Assembly: GCA_905196835.1 (NCBI GenBank)
Contig: CAJJWN010000013.1
Span: 10,838 to 74,837 of the forward strand
Source: an uncultured Prevotella sp.
GTDB taxonomy: Bacteria; Bacteroidota; Bacteroidia; Bacteroidales; Bacteroidaceae
Reading direction: 5' to 3'
DNA length: 64,000 bases
The notes beneath the pieces are model-generated. The model was not told the DNA's origin. It ran no database searches and saw nothing but the letters and a program-made list of their open reading frames with translations. This document shows, one piece after another, positions 54,101 through 61,022 of this stretch. The translations under genes and the position numbers were made by a program. How positions within the stretch are numbered: position 1 is the first letter of the stretch; each line of letters starts with the position of its first letter.

Positions 54101-54634
54101 AGCCCTCGCCCTACCGTATATGGCAGGTTGCGTGGCGTAAAGGCGGCTCATGTAGGCGAAAGTTGACGCGGCTTCGTCAAACGCGCCCTTCATGAACTGG
54201 GCGCGGCCCATCAGCAGCCACGCCTTCCACAAGAAAGGGTTGTACTCCTTGCGGTTAAGCCACTCTATGTCTTTCTCCGTCTTCTTCCTGCTTTTCGTCC
54301 ATTTGGGTCGCCGCTTGATGCTGTGCAGCTTGATGGCCTTCTGGCATTTCTCGATGGCACGGTCGAAGTTGCCCTCGCCGAGGCTGCGGCTTTCGGGCTT
54401 GCCGACGGTGTACAGGGGTATGATTTCGGTAAAATTGTCCTTGTGGCCGTTCTCTTTTTCAAGCGAACCGTCGATGTACGCCACCGTACCATTATAATAA
54501 GTATTGTACCGCGCGGTAAAAGAATGCCACCAACGGCTCTGCGGAGTGTTCTTCTCGGTAGAACACCCGGCGGCGAGAAGGAGCACAAGCAGTGCAAGGA
54601 TGGGGATTATATGTCTATATATCTTGAATTGCAT
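51116..54634 (-). CDS. porW: PorW/SprE-like TPR lipoprotein of the type IX secretion system
   Basis: A 1172-residue lipoprotein. The signal peptide ends in the lipobox AAGC (Cys at about 24), followed by STEKNTPQSRWWHSFTARYNTYYNG, the typical opening of PorW/SprE proteins. TPR helices cover about 80-460 and 590-800. PorW links the PorXY regulators' target machinery to the PorLM motor and is required for secretion. The C-terminal 250 residues are low in complexity, rich in Glu, Pro, Gln and Gly, with recurrent GGTxTIPD-like motifs, and end in an acidic tail. An 88-bp repeat array is embedded in the coding sequence (51278-51365). porX is next on the same strand, which supports the assignment. 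Confidence 0.88.
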   Translation of the reverse strand: MQFKIYRHIIPILALLVLLLAAGCSTEKNTPQSRWWHSFTARYNTYYNGTVAYIDGSLEKENGHKDNFTEIIPLYTVGKPESRSLGEGNFDRAIEKCQKAIKLHSIKRRPKWTKSRKKTEKDIEWLNRKEYNPFLWKAWLLMGRAQFMKGAFDEAASTFAYMSRLYATQPAIYGRARAWLAKCYIEQDWLYDAEDVMTKMRRDSIHWRARKEWDYTYADYYIHTGQYAEAIPYLRKVIKHEMRRKQRAREWYLMGQLEAALGHEEKAYKAYKRVLRLSPPYELAFNARIAMTEVMAGRKSGKMIKKLKRMARSDNNKEYLDQVYYAIGNIYLNQKDTLNAISAYEQGNIKSTRNGIEKGVLLLKLGDLYWEREDYSNARRCYGEAIGLLEKERDDYEQLSDRSKVLDELVPYTDAVHLQDSLQALAKMPEAERNEAIDRVIEALKKKEKEERDAQAEAEAQQYLAEQGGLGNNMAQNKTQTGMTDSKGTWYFYNPTAVSQGKATFQKLWGRRENVDDWQRVNKTVVAQATPFEELTDEQRDSIAAVEAMQDSIENAMDSAHNDPHKREYYLKQIPFTPEQVAESNKIIEDGLFHAGVIFKDKLDNLALSEKTLRCLTDNYKDYENMDEAYYHLFLLYSRRKEKSLADTYLNLLKRDFPESEWTVLLSDPNYEANARFGVHIEDSLYAATYNAFKADRFDEVAANTALSAERFPLEANRDKFIFIGGLSKLNSGDSDGCLADMQELISKYPESDVGEMAGMIINGVKAGRPLYGGKFDISDIWERRTVVLNDSDSIAARTFVAERNTRFSFLLVYQPDSVDANKLLFELARFNFTNFIVRNFDIATDEQGGLQRMIVNGFFSYDEALQYARQLYGNANIARMAAKARAIIISDTNLELLGTQYSYNDYDKFYEQHFVPLKVSTVRLLTEPATIEYEPGTELGEDGGDGLYNGGVIEDGLFIEDEPAAQPQDTGTTLIMDESADAQPAESTGAGTLVIPETAEPEAPQTGGGGVTIPDEPQETPEPAAQPTDGGTITIPDVQDNAPQEEPQGTGNTFTIDDAPSAQQPAAEVPETQGGTFIPAEPEHAPQSTPVQKAANEPAKDGKSQAERPSIAGQKTANDKVEENKPQDDGLVIEFNDGFGGTDDGGNNAPEEDNRQDGFDLEDEYYELDGF
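51278..51365. repeat. 22-bp-period repeat array inside porW
   Basis: Cores start at 51278, 51300, 51322 and 51344 with linkers ggcctgc, ggcctgc, gcaggct and gcacggg. On the coding strand it specifies roughly PVQKAANEPAKDGKSQ and AERPSIAGQKTAND. Its period, unit count and core sequence equal those of the intergenic arrays. As 88 is not a multiple of three, insertion would have changed the downstream frame. Confidence 0.88.
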
Positions 54635-54760
54635 GTATGTCAGATACTTGCAGAATAAATCTGCTCCATTATTTTCTTAACTCATAAGTTATCCGTTTTA
54701 TTGCATTACGCCAGCATCAACAATACCCTTTTTTCATTGCAGCCATTATACGGTCTACCA

Positions 54761-55243
54761 CTACTTTGCTCTTAGATACTTGTCAATAAGCATTTTTATA
54801 GTGCTTTCGGCACCTTCACGCCCAGCCAATTTTATCAGCATATTGTAATCATCAATTTCGTTACCTGTAAACGTTATTATTATCTGACGTTGTTCCTTTC
54901 CAGCCACATGGTCATAATTCTCTGGGTGCGCCCAAAAGCATTTCATGCAGAAACGAACGTCTTTCACCGTCCAATTCGGACAATGTTCACACGTCCAAGA
55001 CTTTGCCCTGTTGGCCGATGGAGAAAGAAGCATATAACTGTCAATGTCTTTGCCGCCGTGTTCTCCGCCTATTTCATATGGTACTCTATGGTCAACCTGC
55101 AGCTGACGTTCGTCCATTTCCTGTAAATAAATGAAACATTTTGAACCATATTTTCCTATTAACGCTTTCTTCAACGCTTTGGACAAAGCCGTGCGCCCCG
55201 CCTTCTTTGCCAAGTTAGAAGGCCACTGCATCATAATCACCAA
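54761..55243 (-). CDS. HNH endonuclease of a restriction-modification cassette
   Basis: A nuclease part of about 155-160 residues. The HNH core reads DERQLQVDHRVPYEIGGEHGGKDIDSYMLLSPSANRAKSW, with catalytic His in VDHR and the Asn region in SANRAKSW, and the zinc-type cysteines CEHC and CMKC follow. The C-terminal part is helical. Its start overlaps the end of a short winged-helix gene by 29 bases in a different frame. As I recall, related restriction enzymes carry both parts in one chain, so these two frames may be a split or frameshifted enzyme. Confidence 0.82.
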   Translation of the reverse strand: MVIMMQWPSNLAKKAGRTALSKALKKALIGKYGSKCFIYLQEMDERQLQVDHRVPYEIGGEHGGKDIDSYMLLSPSANRAKSWTCEHCPNWTVKDVRFCMKCFWAHPENYDHVAGKEQRQIIITFTGNEIDDYNMLIKLAGREGAESTIKMLIDKYLRAK

Positions 55244-55478
55244 ACCTGTATGCAGCTATGCTGCGGCCATCGGATGACTTCACACGATATGTCTCAATGG
55301 GTATGCCTTGCTCACGCACGTCTCTCACTGCGCGTGGAGGATGGTCGTAGCCATAAGTATTTTCCAGTTCCTCAGACGTTATGTAGCCATGTTCACGAAT
55401 ATGATTTACTACCGTCAGTGCACGTTTCCCTTTTACGGTCTTCAGTCTTTCAATAAAGGCTTCTGTCAGTTTGTTCAT
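55215..55478 (-). CDS. Winged-helix protein, likely N-terminal part of the restriction enzyme
   Basis: An 87-residue protein with a helix-turn-helix pattern (RALTVVNHIREHGYITSEELENTYGYDHPPRAVRDVREQG) and a beta-like end (IETYRVKSSDGRSIAAYRFGD). Its ATG overlaps the methyltransferase stop by four bases. It may recognise DNA for the HNH part downstream, or act as a controller. I favour the first because the two frames overlap without a gap. Confidence 0.72.
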   Translation of the reverse strand: MNKLTEAFIERLKTVKGKRALTVVNHIREHGYITSEELENTYGYDHPPRAVRDVREQGIPIETYRVKSSDGRSIAAYRFGDYDAVAF

Positions 55479-56386
55479 ACAATAGCCCTTTCTAAAACAG
55501 GTGTTTGTATTTTTCTTTCAATATACTCGCAAGCCTTTTGCAGGCCGGGACTTACATACAGAGCCTCAAAAGTTGTTTCTTTCTTGCCAAGCAGAACGCT
55601 TTGGCTTGACACACCAGCATTCAGCATAACCTTCTTCAACCCGAGTTCAACCGGAAGGTCACGACCGTATTTCCTACTTCCACATTTCCCATCGTAACTG
55701 ATTAGACAATCTACACCGCAGGAGTTAAGCCTGTCTATCGATGCTACAAGCTCGTCAAAATCAACACCCGAACAATAACGGTTGTCCCGGACATTGGATA
55801 CGCCCTGATAAGGAGGGTCCATATACACAATATCACCTTTACGGACGGTAGCCAACACCTCACTGTAATCAACAGAAGAAAAGTCTGCAATGCCGTTCAA
55901 ACAGCCTGATATGGCTTTCAAATTAGCGGCAAGCGTCTTAGGCGATGTACCATGCCGACGCTTGTCGGGCGACTGATTGAAATTACCGTTACGTCCATAC
56001 CTTACCGAACCTTTTACGCAACGCGCCAACAAATACAGCATGTTTGCCGCAGAGGTGTCACCGCCGTTAAACCTTTCGCGCACATTATAAAAATGCGCCA
56101 CGCTACCATCGGAATAAGAAAACTGTGCGCTCCACACCTTGTCGTATTCTTCCAGTAAGCGGTCGGGATTGTTAACAGCTTCACGCAATACGTCAATCAA
56201 CGGAGCATTTATATCATTTATCAAAAAACTTTCCGCCATGTGTTCCTGCGCTACGGCTATCGACACGGCAGCCATGCCGGCAAAAGGCTCTACAAGCCTC
56301 TTGAACTTGTGGGGCATATACGCAAGAATTTGTGATGCAAGAAGTCTCTTCGACCCCTGATATTGTACTATATGCGGTCTCTTCAT
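55475..56386 (-). CDS. D12-class DNA adenine N6-methyltransferase
   Basis: A 303-residue Dam-like enzyme. IVQYQGSKRLLASQILAYMP is the N-terminal SAM site of this class, LVEPFAGMAAVSIAV the FxGxG-type motif I, and DIVYMDPPYQGVSN the catalytic DPPY motif near residue 190. It protects host DNA as part of a type II restriction-modification cassette with the two genes downstream. The recognition site cannot be read from sequence; Dam relatives often use GATC. Composition is more AT-rich than the flanks, which suits transfer. Confidence 0.9.
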   Translation of the reverse strand: MKRPHIVQYQGSKRLLASQILAYMPHKFKRLVEPFAGMAAVSIAVAQEHMAESFLINDINAPLIDVLREAVNNPDRLLEEYDKVWSAQFSYSDGSVAHFYNVRERFNGGDTSAANMLYLLARCVKGSVRYGRNGNFNQSPDKRRHGTSPKTLAANLKAISGCLNGIADFSSVDYSEVLATVRKGDIVYMDPPYQGVSNVRDNRYCSGVDFDELVASIDRLNSCGVDCLISYDGKCGSRKYGRDLPVELGLKKVMLNAGVSSQSVLLGKKETTFEALYVSPGLQKACEYIERKIQTPVLERAIV

Positions 56387-56452
56387 AATGTCAATGAAGC
56401 ATCAAATATTATTTTCATACGCCACAGGACTACGCCATAAGCCATGCTAAAC

Positions 56453-56851
56453 CTATTCCTCGGCCAGCATATAGGCCTCGTCCTTGAGCTGGTCGGGCAG
56501 GCTGACGCAACGCAGGCGGAGGCTCTGCAGCCAGTCCTTGACCTCTTCCGGGCGCATGGTGTACATCACTTCGGCAAACTCTGCGGCCTCTTCGTCGGTG
56601 TAACCGTCGGACTGGCGGCCGCGGAAACGGTCGAGTTCCTCGTCGTCAAAATACTCTATGTCGGCCACGGCGGCCTCCATGGCGCACTCCTGCAAGCACT
56701 TCCCCGCGCCTGCGGAGCATGAGGCGCAGTCCTGCTTCACGGCTGTTTCTTCCTTAGCAGGAACTTCGCCGCCACGGCCGAAAAGCCGCTTCAGCACTAC
56801 GGCGATTACCGCCAACGCGGCGAGATACAGCAACCAAGCCCACGCGCCCAT
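56453..56851 (-). CDS. Cys-rich single-pass membrane protein
   Basis: A 132-residue protein with one N-terminal helix (about 3-23, WAWLLYLAALAVIAVVLKRLF), a cysteine cluster CASCSAGAGKCLQEC (about 42-56) and an acidic helical C-terminal half. It starts two bases after the aroA stop and is certainly co-transcribed. The cysteine cluster resembles that of small FeoB-associated proteins, but the rest does not. The function is unknown. Confidence 0.75.
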   Translation of the reverse strand: MGAWAWLLYLAALAVIAVVLKRLFGRGGEVPAKEETAVKQDCASCSAGAGKCLQECAMEAAVADIEYFDDEELDRFRGRQSDGYTDEEAAEFAEVMYTMRPEEVKDWLQSLRLRCVSLPDQLKDEAYMLAEE

Positions 56852-56852
56852 G

Positions 56853-58106
56853 TCAACGCTCCTCCGTTATGGTGAAACCGGCGCGGCGAAGCTCGTCCCA
56901 GAAGTGGGGGTATGACTTGCTCACTACCTGCGGCTGGTCAATTCTCAGACCGGGAAAGACCGTCGCCGCCGGGGCGAAAGCCATCGCCATGCGGTGGTCT
57001 TCATACGTTTTTATAACCAAATCGTCGGCCTGTTGGCAACGCTCTCCGTCCCAACTAAGCTCTCCGGCGGCCGTCTCACGGACAACGTAGCCCAGCTTCC
57101 TCATCTCCGTCTTAAGAGCTTCCACGCGGTCGGTCTCCTTTATTTTGAGAGAAGCCAACCCCGTAAACCTGAACGGAACGCCTGCCAGCGCGCAACATAC
57201 AACAAAGGTCTGCACCATGTCGGGCTGGTTAACGAAGTCGTAGTCAAGCCTCGGCGGCACCGGTTCGACGCGCTTCAGCGTCACCGTGGTGGGCACTCCG
57301 CGCTCGCGTGTCTTGAAAATGGTACGCACGCCGAGCATACTGAACAGGTATTTCACGGCCGAGTCGCCCTGCCGCGAGCCGTCGGTAAGGCCGTCGAGGC
57401 GAACCTCCGACTCGCCGTCGCGCGCCAGCACAAGCGTCTCATACCAGTAAGACGCCGCGCTCCAGTCGTTCTCTATGAAGAACGGGCGCGGCCCGTAAGG
57501 CACGGGGCGCACGCTGATGGTGTCAACGTCGGTCCACTCCGCGTCCGCGCCGAAGCCCCTCATCATGCACAGCGTAAGGTCGATGTACGGACGTGAGATA
57601 ATCTCGCCCGTAAGCCTAAGCTCCAGTCCGCGCTCCAGCACCGGGCCTACCATGAGCAACGCCGATATGTACTGCGAACTGATGTCGCCCGGAATTTCGA
57701 GCCGTCCGCCCTCCAGCCGACGCCCGTTGATGCGCAGCGGAGGGTAACCATCCTCGCCTTCGTAAGCTATGTCGGCGCCGATATACCGCAGCGCGTCCAC
57801 CAAAGCGCGTATGGGACGGTGCTTCATGCGCTCCGTGCCGGTAAGCGTGTGGCTGCCCGGAGTTACCGCAAGGTAAGCCGTCATGAAGCGCATCGCCGTG
57901 CCTGCGGCCCCTATGTCGATAGTCTCCGGCATACGGCGCAGGGCGTCGAGGATGACGCGCGTGTCGTCACAGTCCGACAGGTTGTCGGGCATTACCTTGC
58001 TGCCGGCCAGCGCGTTCATCACAAGCGCGCGGTTACTGATGCTCTTCGACGCCGGCAGGCGCACCGCCGCGTCAATTTTATCGGGTGCATTGAGAATGTA
58101 TCGCAT
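56853..58106 (-). CDS. aroA: 3-phosphoshikimate 1-carboxyvinyltransferase (EPSP synthase)
   Basis: Joins shikimate 3-phosphate and PEP in the cytosol, the sixth step of aromatic amino acid synthesis. The 417-residue protein carries PASKSISNRALVMNALA near residue 18 (substrate-binding Lys/Ser/Arg), GAAGTAMRFMTAYLAV near 78 (the EPSP synthase signature, here with AAGTAMR) and the C-terminal region KIKETDRVEALKTEMRKLG near 335. The first domain is somewhat shorter than in E. coli, as usual in Bacteroidetes. The start at 58106 has two upstream promoter copies. A membrane protein gene follows. Confidence 0.95.
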   Translation of the reverse strand: MRYILNAPDKIDAAVRLPASKSISNRALVMNALAGSKVMPDNLSDCDDTRVILDALRRMPETIDIGAAGTAMRFMTAYLAVTPGSHTLTGTERMKHRPIRALVDALRYIGADIAYEGEDGYPPLRINGRRLEGGRLEIPGDISSQYISALLMVGPVLERGLELRLTGEIISRPYIDLTLCMMRGFGADAEWTDVDTISVRPVPYGPRPFFIENDWSAASYWYETLVLARDGESEVRLDGLTDGSRQGDSAVKYLFSMLGVRTIFKTRERGVPTTVTLKRVEPVPPRLDYDFVNQPDMVQTFVVCCALAGVPFRFTGLASLKIKETDRVEALKTEMRKLGYVVRETAAGELSWDGERCQQADDLVIKTYEDHRMAMAFAPAATVFPGLRIDQPQVVSKSYPHFWDELRRAGFTITEER

Positions 58107-58145
58107 AATAAATGTTACTTTCCAAAACGTTCTTTCTTCCTTATG

Positions 58146-58176
58146 CAAAGGTAATGCAAACCGAGCGGAATGCAAA
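58146..58176 (-). promoter_or_regulatory. aroA promoter, proximal copy (-33 and -7)
   Basis: On the minus strand TTTG (58173-58176) and TACCTTTG (58146-58153) are separated by 19 nt, the expected spacing for a Bacteroidetes promoter. The region 58139-58181 is repeated 88 bp further upstream. Confidence 0.75.
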
Positions 58177-58233
58177 ATAAAAGAGAGTGAAACGAACTTT
58201 TATTTTCATTTCCGAGGTGCAGCTTACCTTATC

Positions 58234-58264
58234 CAAAGGTAATGCAAACCGAGCGGAATGCAAA
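58234..58264 (-). promoter_or_regulatory. aroA promoter, distal duplicate
   Basis: Same -33 TTTG and TACCTTTG boxes as the proximal copy. The 43-nt direct repeat 58227-58269 differs from 58139-58181 at a single base. Confidence 0.65.
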
Positions 58265-58351
58265 ATAAAGTATGGAGAAAAAGCAGTTAAGGACAGAGAA
58301 CGGGGAAATGCAGACTTGTTACAGCGAGTTCACATAATAAGAAACACCCTT

Positions 58352-58463
58352 TGTAGGGACATAATTCATTATGTCCGCACGCCGCGGAGAGGCGTATTAT
58401 ACAAGTAAAATTGCCAAAAACGTTCTTTCAGAACGTGCGGACATAATGAATTATGTCCCTACA
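58352..58463. repeat. MITE-like 112-bp element (copy 2)
   Basis: Starts TGTAGGG, ends CCCTACA; the outer arms (with CATAATTCATTATG) are nearly identical to those of 12382-12494, while the centre differs. It holds an inner AACGTTCTTTCAGAACGT hairpin where copy 1 has a similar CGCTCTTTCAGAGCG. No coding capacity. Confidence 0.85.
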
Positions 58464-58648
58464 AAGGATGTGTTCCTATATAATATTTACGCATTTCAAG
58501 TTTTCGAAAACCGCGTGCGTTTGACGCTCCGGGAAGGCCGTCGGCGAAAAACGGAAGGGCGTTTGGCCGAAAAACGGGCGGAATTTGAGCGTTAACGCAA
58601 ATGCCTTATTTACAGGATGTTACGGCGTGCGGCGGCTTCTTGCAATGC

Positions 58649-58736
58649 CGTGTGCCGTCTTTTACGATGCAAAAGACCGTGTTTTGCATGGTGAAAGACG
58701 GCCTTTTACAACGCCGAAGGCCGCCTTTGAGGAGCG
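58649..58736. repeat. 22-bp-period repeat array, four units
   Basis: Cores start at 58649, 58671, 58693 and 58715, with a possible degraded unit at 58627. It lies between divergent aroA and psd. The 1-kb interval 58107-59110 holds the two promoters, the MITE-like element and this array, and no gene. Confidence 0.85.
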
Positions 58737-59052
58737 CGGCGACAGCTTTCAAGGATGATTTTTGCGCCTTTTTCGATGCGAACAGGGTAAATGTTGCTTC
58801 GCAAATGCAGTATTCGCTACACTTGAACAGCCAAAAGCCGTACAAAGATGAGCTATTTCACGGAAAACCGTTGTAAAGGTTTCAGACAACGGGCGGCACA
58901 CTTCGGCATGAAAAGTTTTCTGTTTCCGGACGAAAAACATTGACGTAACGCGGCGGCGTTGACATTTTGACACGTTGCGGCGCGCCGTAATGTGCAAAAT
59001 TGCCCGATACGCTTTCCAAAAGGAACGACGGGGTAAAGAATAGCAGGAAAAA

Positions 59053-59084
59053 TTTGCCAGATACGCAAAAAAGGAGTAACTTTG
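59053..59084 (+). promoter_or_regulatory. psd promoter (-33 and -7)
   Basis: TTTG at 59053-59056 and TAACTTTG at 59077-59084 are 20 nt apart; the ATG lies 26 bp on. Confidence 0.7.
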
Positions 59085-59110
59085 CAAAAATTTTCGCACA
59101 ACGTCACGCT

Positions 59111-59800
59111 ATGGGAAAAAGAATGAGAAAACTGAAGAACGTAAGGCTTCACCGCGAAGGCACCGACACGCTGGTCTACGGACTGATTGCGATTGTGGCC
59201 GTGGCGATGGTGCTGTGGATATACGTTGACAGCAAGGCGTTTTTCTGGGCGTTCGTCATCGTGTTCGGCACGGTGTACGGCGTTGTGCTAAACTTCTTCC
59301 GCTGCCCTAAGCGATACTTCGACGGCGACACGGAAAAGACGGTCGTAGCCCCGGCCGACGGCAAGGTGGTGGTAATCGAGGAGGTTGTCGAGGACGAATA
59401 CTTCCACGACAAGCGGCTGATGGTGAGCATCTTCATGAGCCTTTTCAACGTGCACGCCAACTGGTTCCCCGTGGACGGCAAGGTGAAGTTCGTGCATCAC
59501 CAGAACGGCAACTACCACAAGGCGTGGCTGCCGAAGGCCAGCGAGGAGAACGAACACGCCGACATAATGCTCGAAACGCCTGAAGGCACGGAGATTTTGT
59601 GCCGACAAATAGCCGGAGCGGTGGCCCGCCGCATTGTCACCTACGCCAAGGCGGAGGAAGACTGCTACATAGACGAGCACCTGGGCTTCATCAAGTTCGG
59701 CTCGCGCGTTGACATCTACCTGCCCCTCGGCACGGAAATCTGCGTGAAGATGGGCCAGAGCACCACCGGCGACAAGACGGTGATAGCAAGGCTGAAATAG
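59111..59800 (+). CDS. psd: Phosphatidylserine decarboxylase
   Basis: Converts phosphatidylserine to phosphatidylethanolamine at the inner membrane. The 229-residue protein has two hydrophobic segments near the N-terminus (about 20-60) and the decarboxylase core with [28 protein letters not shown] and the self-cleavage site FGSR (near residue 198), where Ser becomes the pyruvoyl group. The length fits the short subclass. I use ATG 59111, directly after the promoter. pssA, which makes its substrate, follows after 201 bp. Confidence 0.93.
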   Translation: MGKRMRKLKNVRLHREGTDTLVYGLIAIVAVAMVLWIYVDSKAFFWAFVIVFGTVYGVVLNFFRCPKRYFDGDTEKTVVAPADGKVVVIEEVVEDEYFHDKRLMVSIFMSLFNVHANWFPVDGKVKFVHHQNGNYHKAWLPKASEENEHADIMLETPEGTEILCRQIAGAVARRIVTYAKAEEDCYIDEHLGFIKFGSRVDIYLPLGTEICVKMGQSTTGDKTVIARLK

Positions 59801-59802
59801 GG

Positions 59803-60000
59803 TTTTAAGGTTCTACGGTTATTGGGTTTTACGGTTTTAAGGTAGGAGGTTATACGGTTTTAAGGTCTCAATGTAGACAGCATAACCCAAAGATGTACCG
59901 CATAACCACCAAAAGCACCGTACAACTGCACAACCTCAAGACCGCATAACCCCCAAAAACACCGTACAACCACACAACCTCAAGACCGCATAACCCCAAA
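59803..60000. repeat. ACGGTTTTAAGG / CCGCATAACC repeat block between psd and pssA
   Basis: The left third consists of near-repeats of GGTTTTACGGTTTTAAGG and the right two thirds of CCGTACAACC / CCGCATAACC words, including an imperfect tandem duplication of a stretch of about 45 nt (near 59917-59995). Same type as 27862 and 32586. No gene. Confidence 0.7.
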
Positions 60001-60001
60001 C

Positions 60002-60703
60002 ATGATAAAACGACACATCCCCAACACCATTACTTGCTGCAACCTCGTTTCGGGTTGCGTGGCTACGGCCTTCGCCTTCGGAGGCCAGCTCGGCATGGCT
60101 TTCCTATTCATCATCATAGGCGCGGTGTTCGACTTCTTCGACGGCATGAGCGCGCGCCTGCTCGGCGTGTCGTCGCCCATCGGCAAGGAACTCGACTCGC
60201 TCGCCGACGACGTTACCTTCGGCGTAGCCCCTGCCACGATGGTGTTCAGCACGCTGTGCGTGCTCGACTATCCATCATGGCTTGAGCCCCTGCGCCCCGT
60301 GCTGCCCTTCGCAGCTTACATAATGGCGGCGTTCTCGGCGTTGAGACTTGCCAAGTTCAACCTCGACGAACGTCAGGCCATGGGCTTCATCGGCCTGCCG
60401 ACGCCTGCCAACGCGCTGTTCTGGGGCTCCTTGCTGTTAGGTGCAGGCGCACTGATAGAGTCGTCGCCCTACATGGTTTTCGCCATACTGGCCCTCGTGT
60501 TGCTGTCGAGCTGGGTTATGGTGGCCGAAATACCGATGTTCGCCCTTAAGTTCAAGCACTGGGGATGGCGCGGCAACGAGGTGCGCTATACGTTCATCAT
60601 CAGCTGCATACCGCTGCTCTTAATATTCAGGATGTCGGCCTTCGCCATAATAATAATGTGGTACGTGCTGCTGTCGGCATACTCTAACAAGAAAAAACAA
60701 TAA
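60002..60703 (+). CDS. pssA: CDP-diacylglycerol-serine O-phosphatidyltransferase
   Basis: Makes phosphatidylserine from CDP-diacylglycerol and serine in the inner membrane. The 233-residue protein has the CDP-alcohol phosphotransferase motif spread over FDFFDGMSARLLGVSSP and GKELDSLADDVTFG (near residues 40-72), and about seven hydrophobic segments. It begins MIKRHIPNTITCCNLVSGC, as usual for this family. Together with psd this is the complete route to phosphatidylethanolamine. Confidence 0.94.
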   Translation: MIKRHIPNTITCCNLVSGCVATAFAFGGQLGMAFLFIIIGAVFDFFDGMSARLLGVSSPIGKELDSLADDVTFGVAPATMVFSTLCVLDYPSWLEPLRPVLPFAAYIMAAFSALRLAKFNLDERQAMGFIGLPTPANALFWGSLLLGAGALIESSPYMVFAILALVLLSSWVMVAEIPMFALKFKHWGWRGNEVRYTFIISCIPLLLIFRMSAFAIIIMWYVLLSAYSNKKKQ

Positions 60704-60707
60704 CCCA

Positions 60708-60980
60708 ATGCTTGCCTTCCTGCTTAATTTCATACTGCTGATTATCTTCGTGGCGTTCGTCATAGTATGCGTCACGGCCTACCGCATATACCGCTCGTTC
60801 CACAACATAAAGCGCAAGTTCACCTCCGGCAACGGCCAACGGCAAACCAAACAACAATGGAGCGGCGGACAGACGACCGACGACGAGGTAATAATAGACC
60901 GCCGTTCGCCCGACGAGGCAAACCGAAAAATCTTCTCGAAAAGCGAAGGCGAATACGTGGATTACGAGGAAGAGAAATGA
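60708..60980 (+). CDS. DUF4834-like small membrane protein
   Basis: A 90-residue protein with one N-terminal helix (about 3-26) and a polar, Gln/Asp/Glu-rich cytosolic tail ending EGEYVDYEEEK. It follows pssA by four bases, so it is co-transcribed. This layout and place match DUF4834 of Bacteroidales. The role is unknown; a link to phospholipid synthesis is by position only. Confidence 0.75.
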   Translation: MLAFLLNFILLIIFVAFVIVCVTAYRIYRSFHNIKRKFTSGNGQRQTKQQWSGGQTTDDEVIIDRRSPDEANRKIFSKSEGEYVDYEEEK

Positions 60981-61022
60981 CGGAAACTATCTTAAATTAC
61001 TTAATATAACCTGACTAAACAA

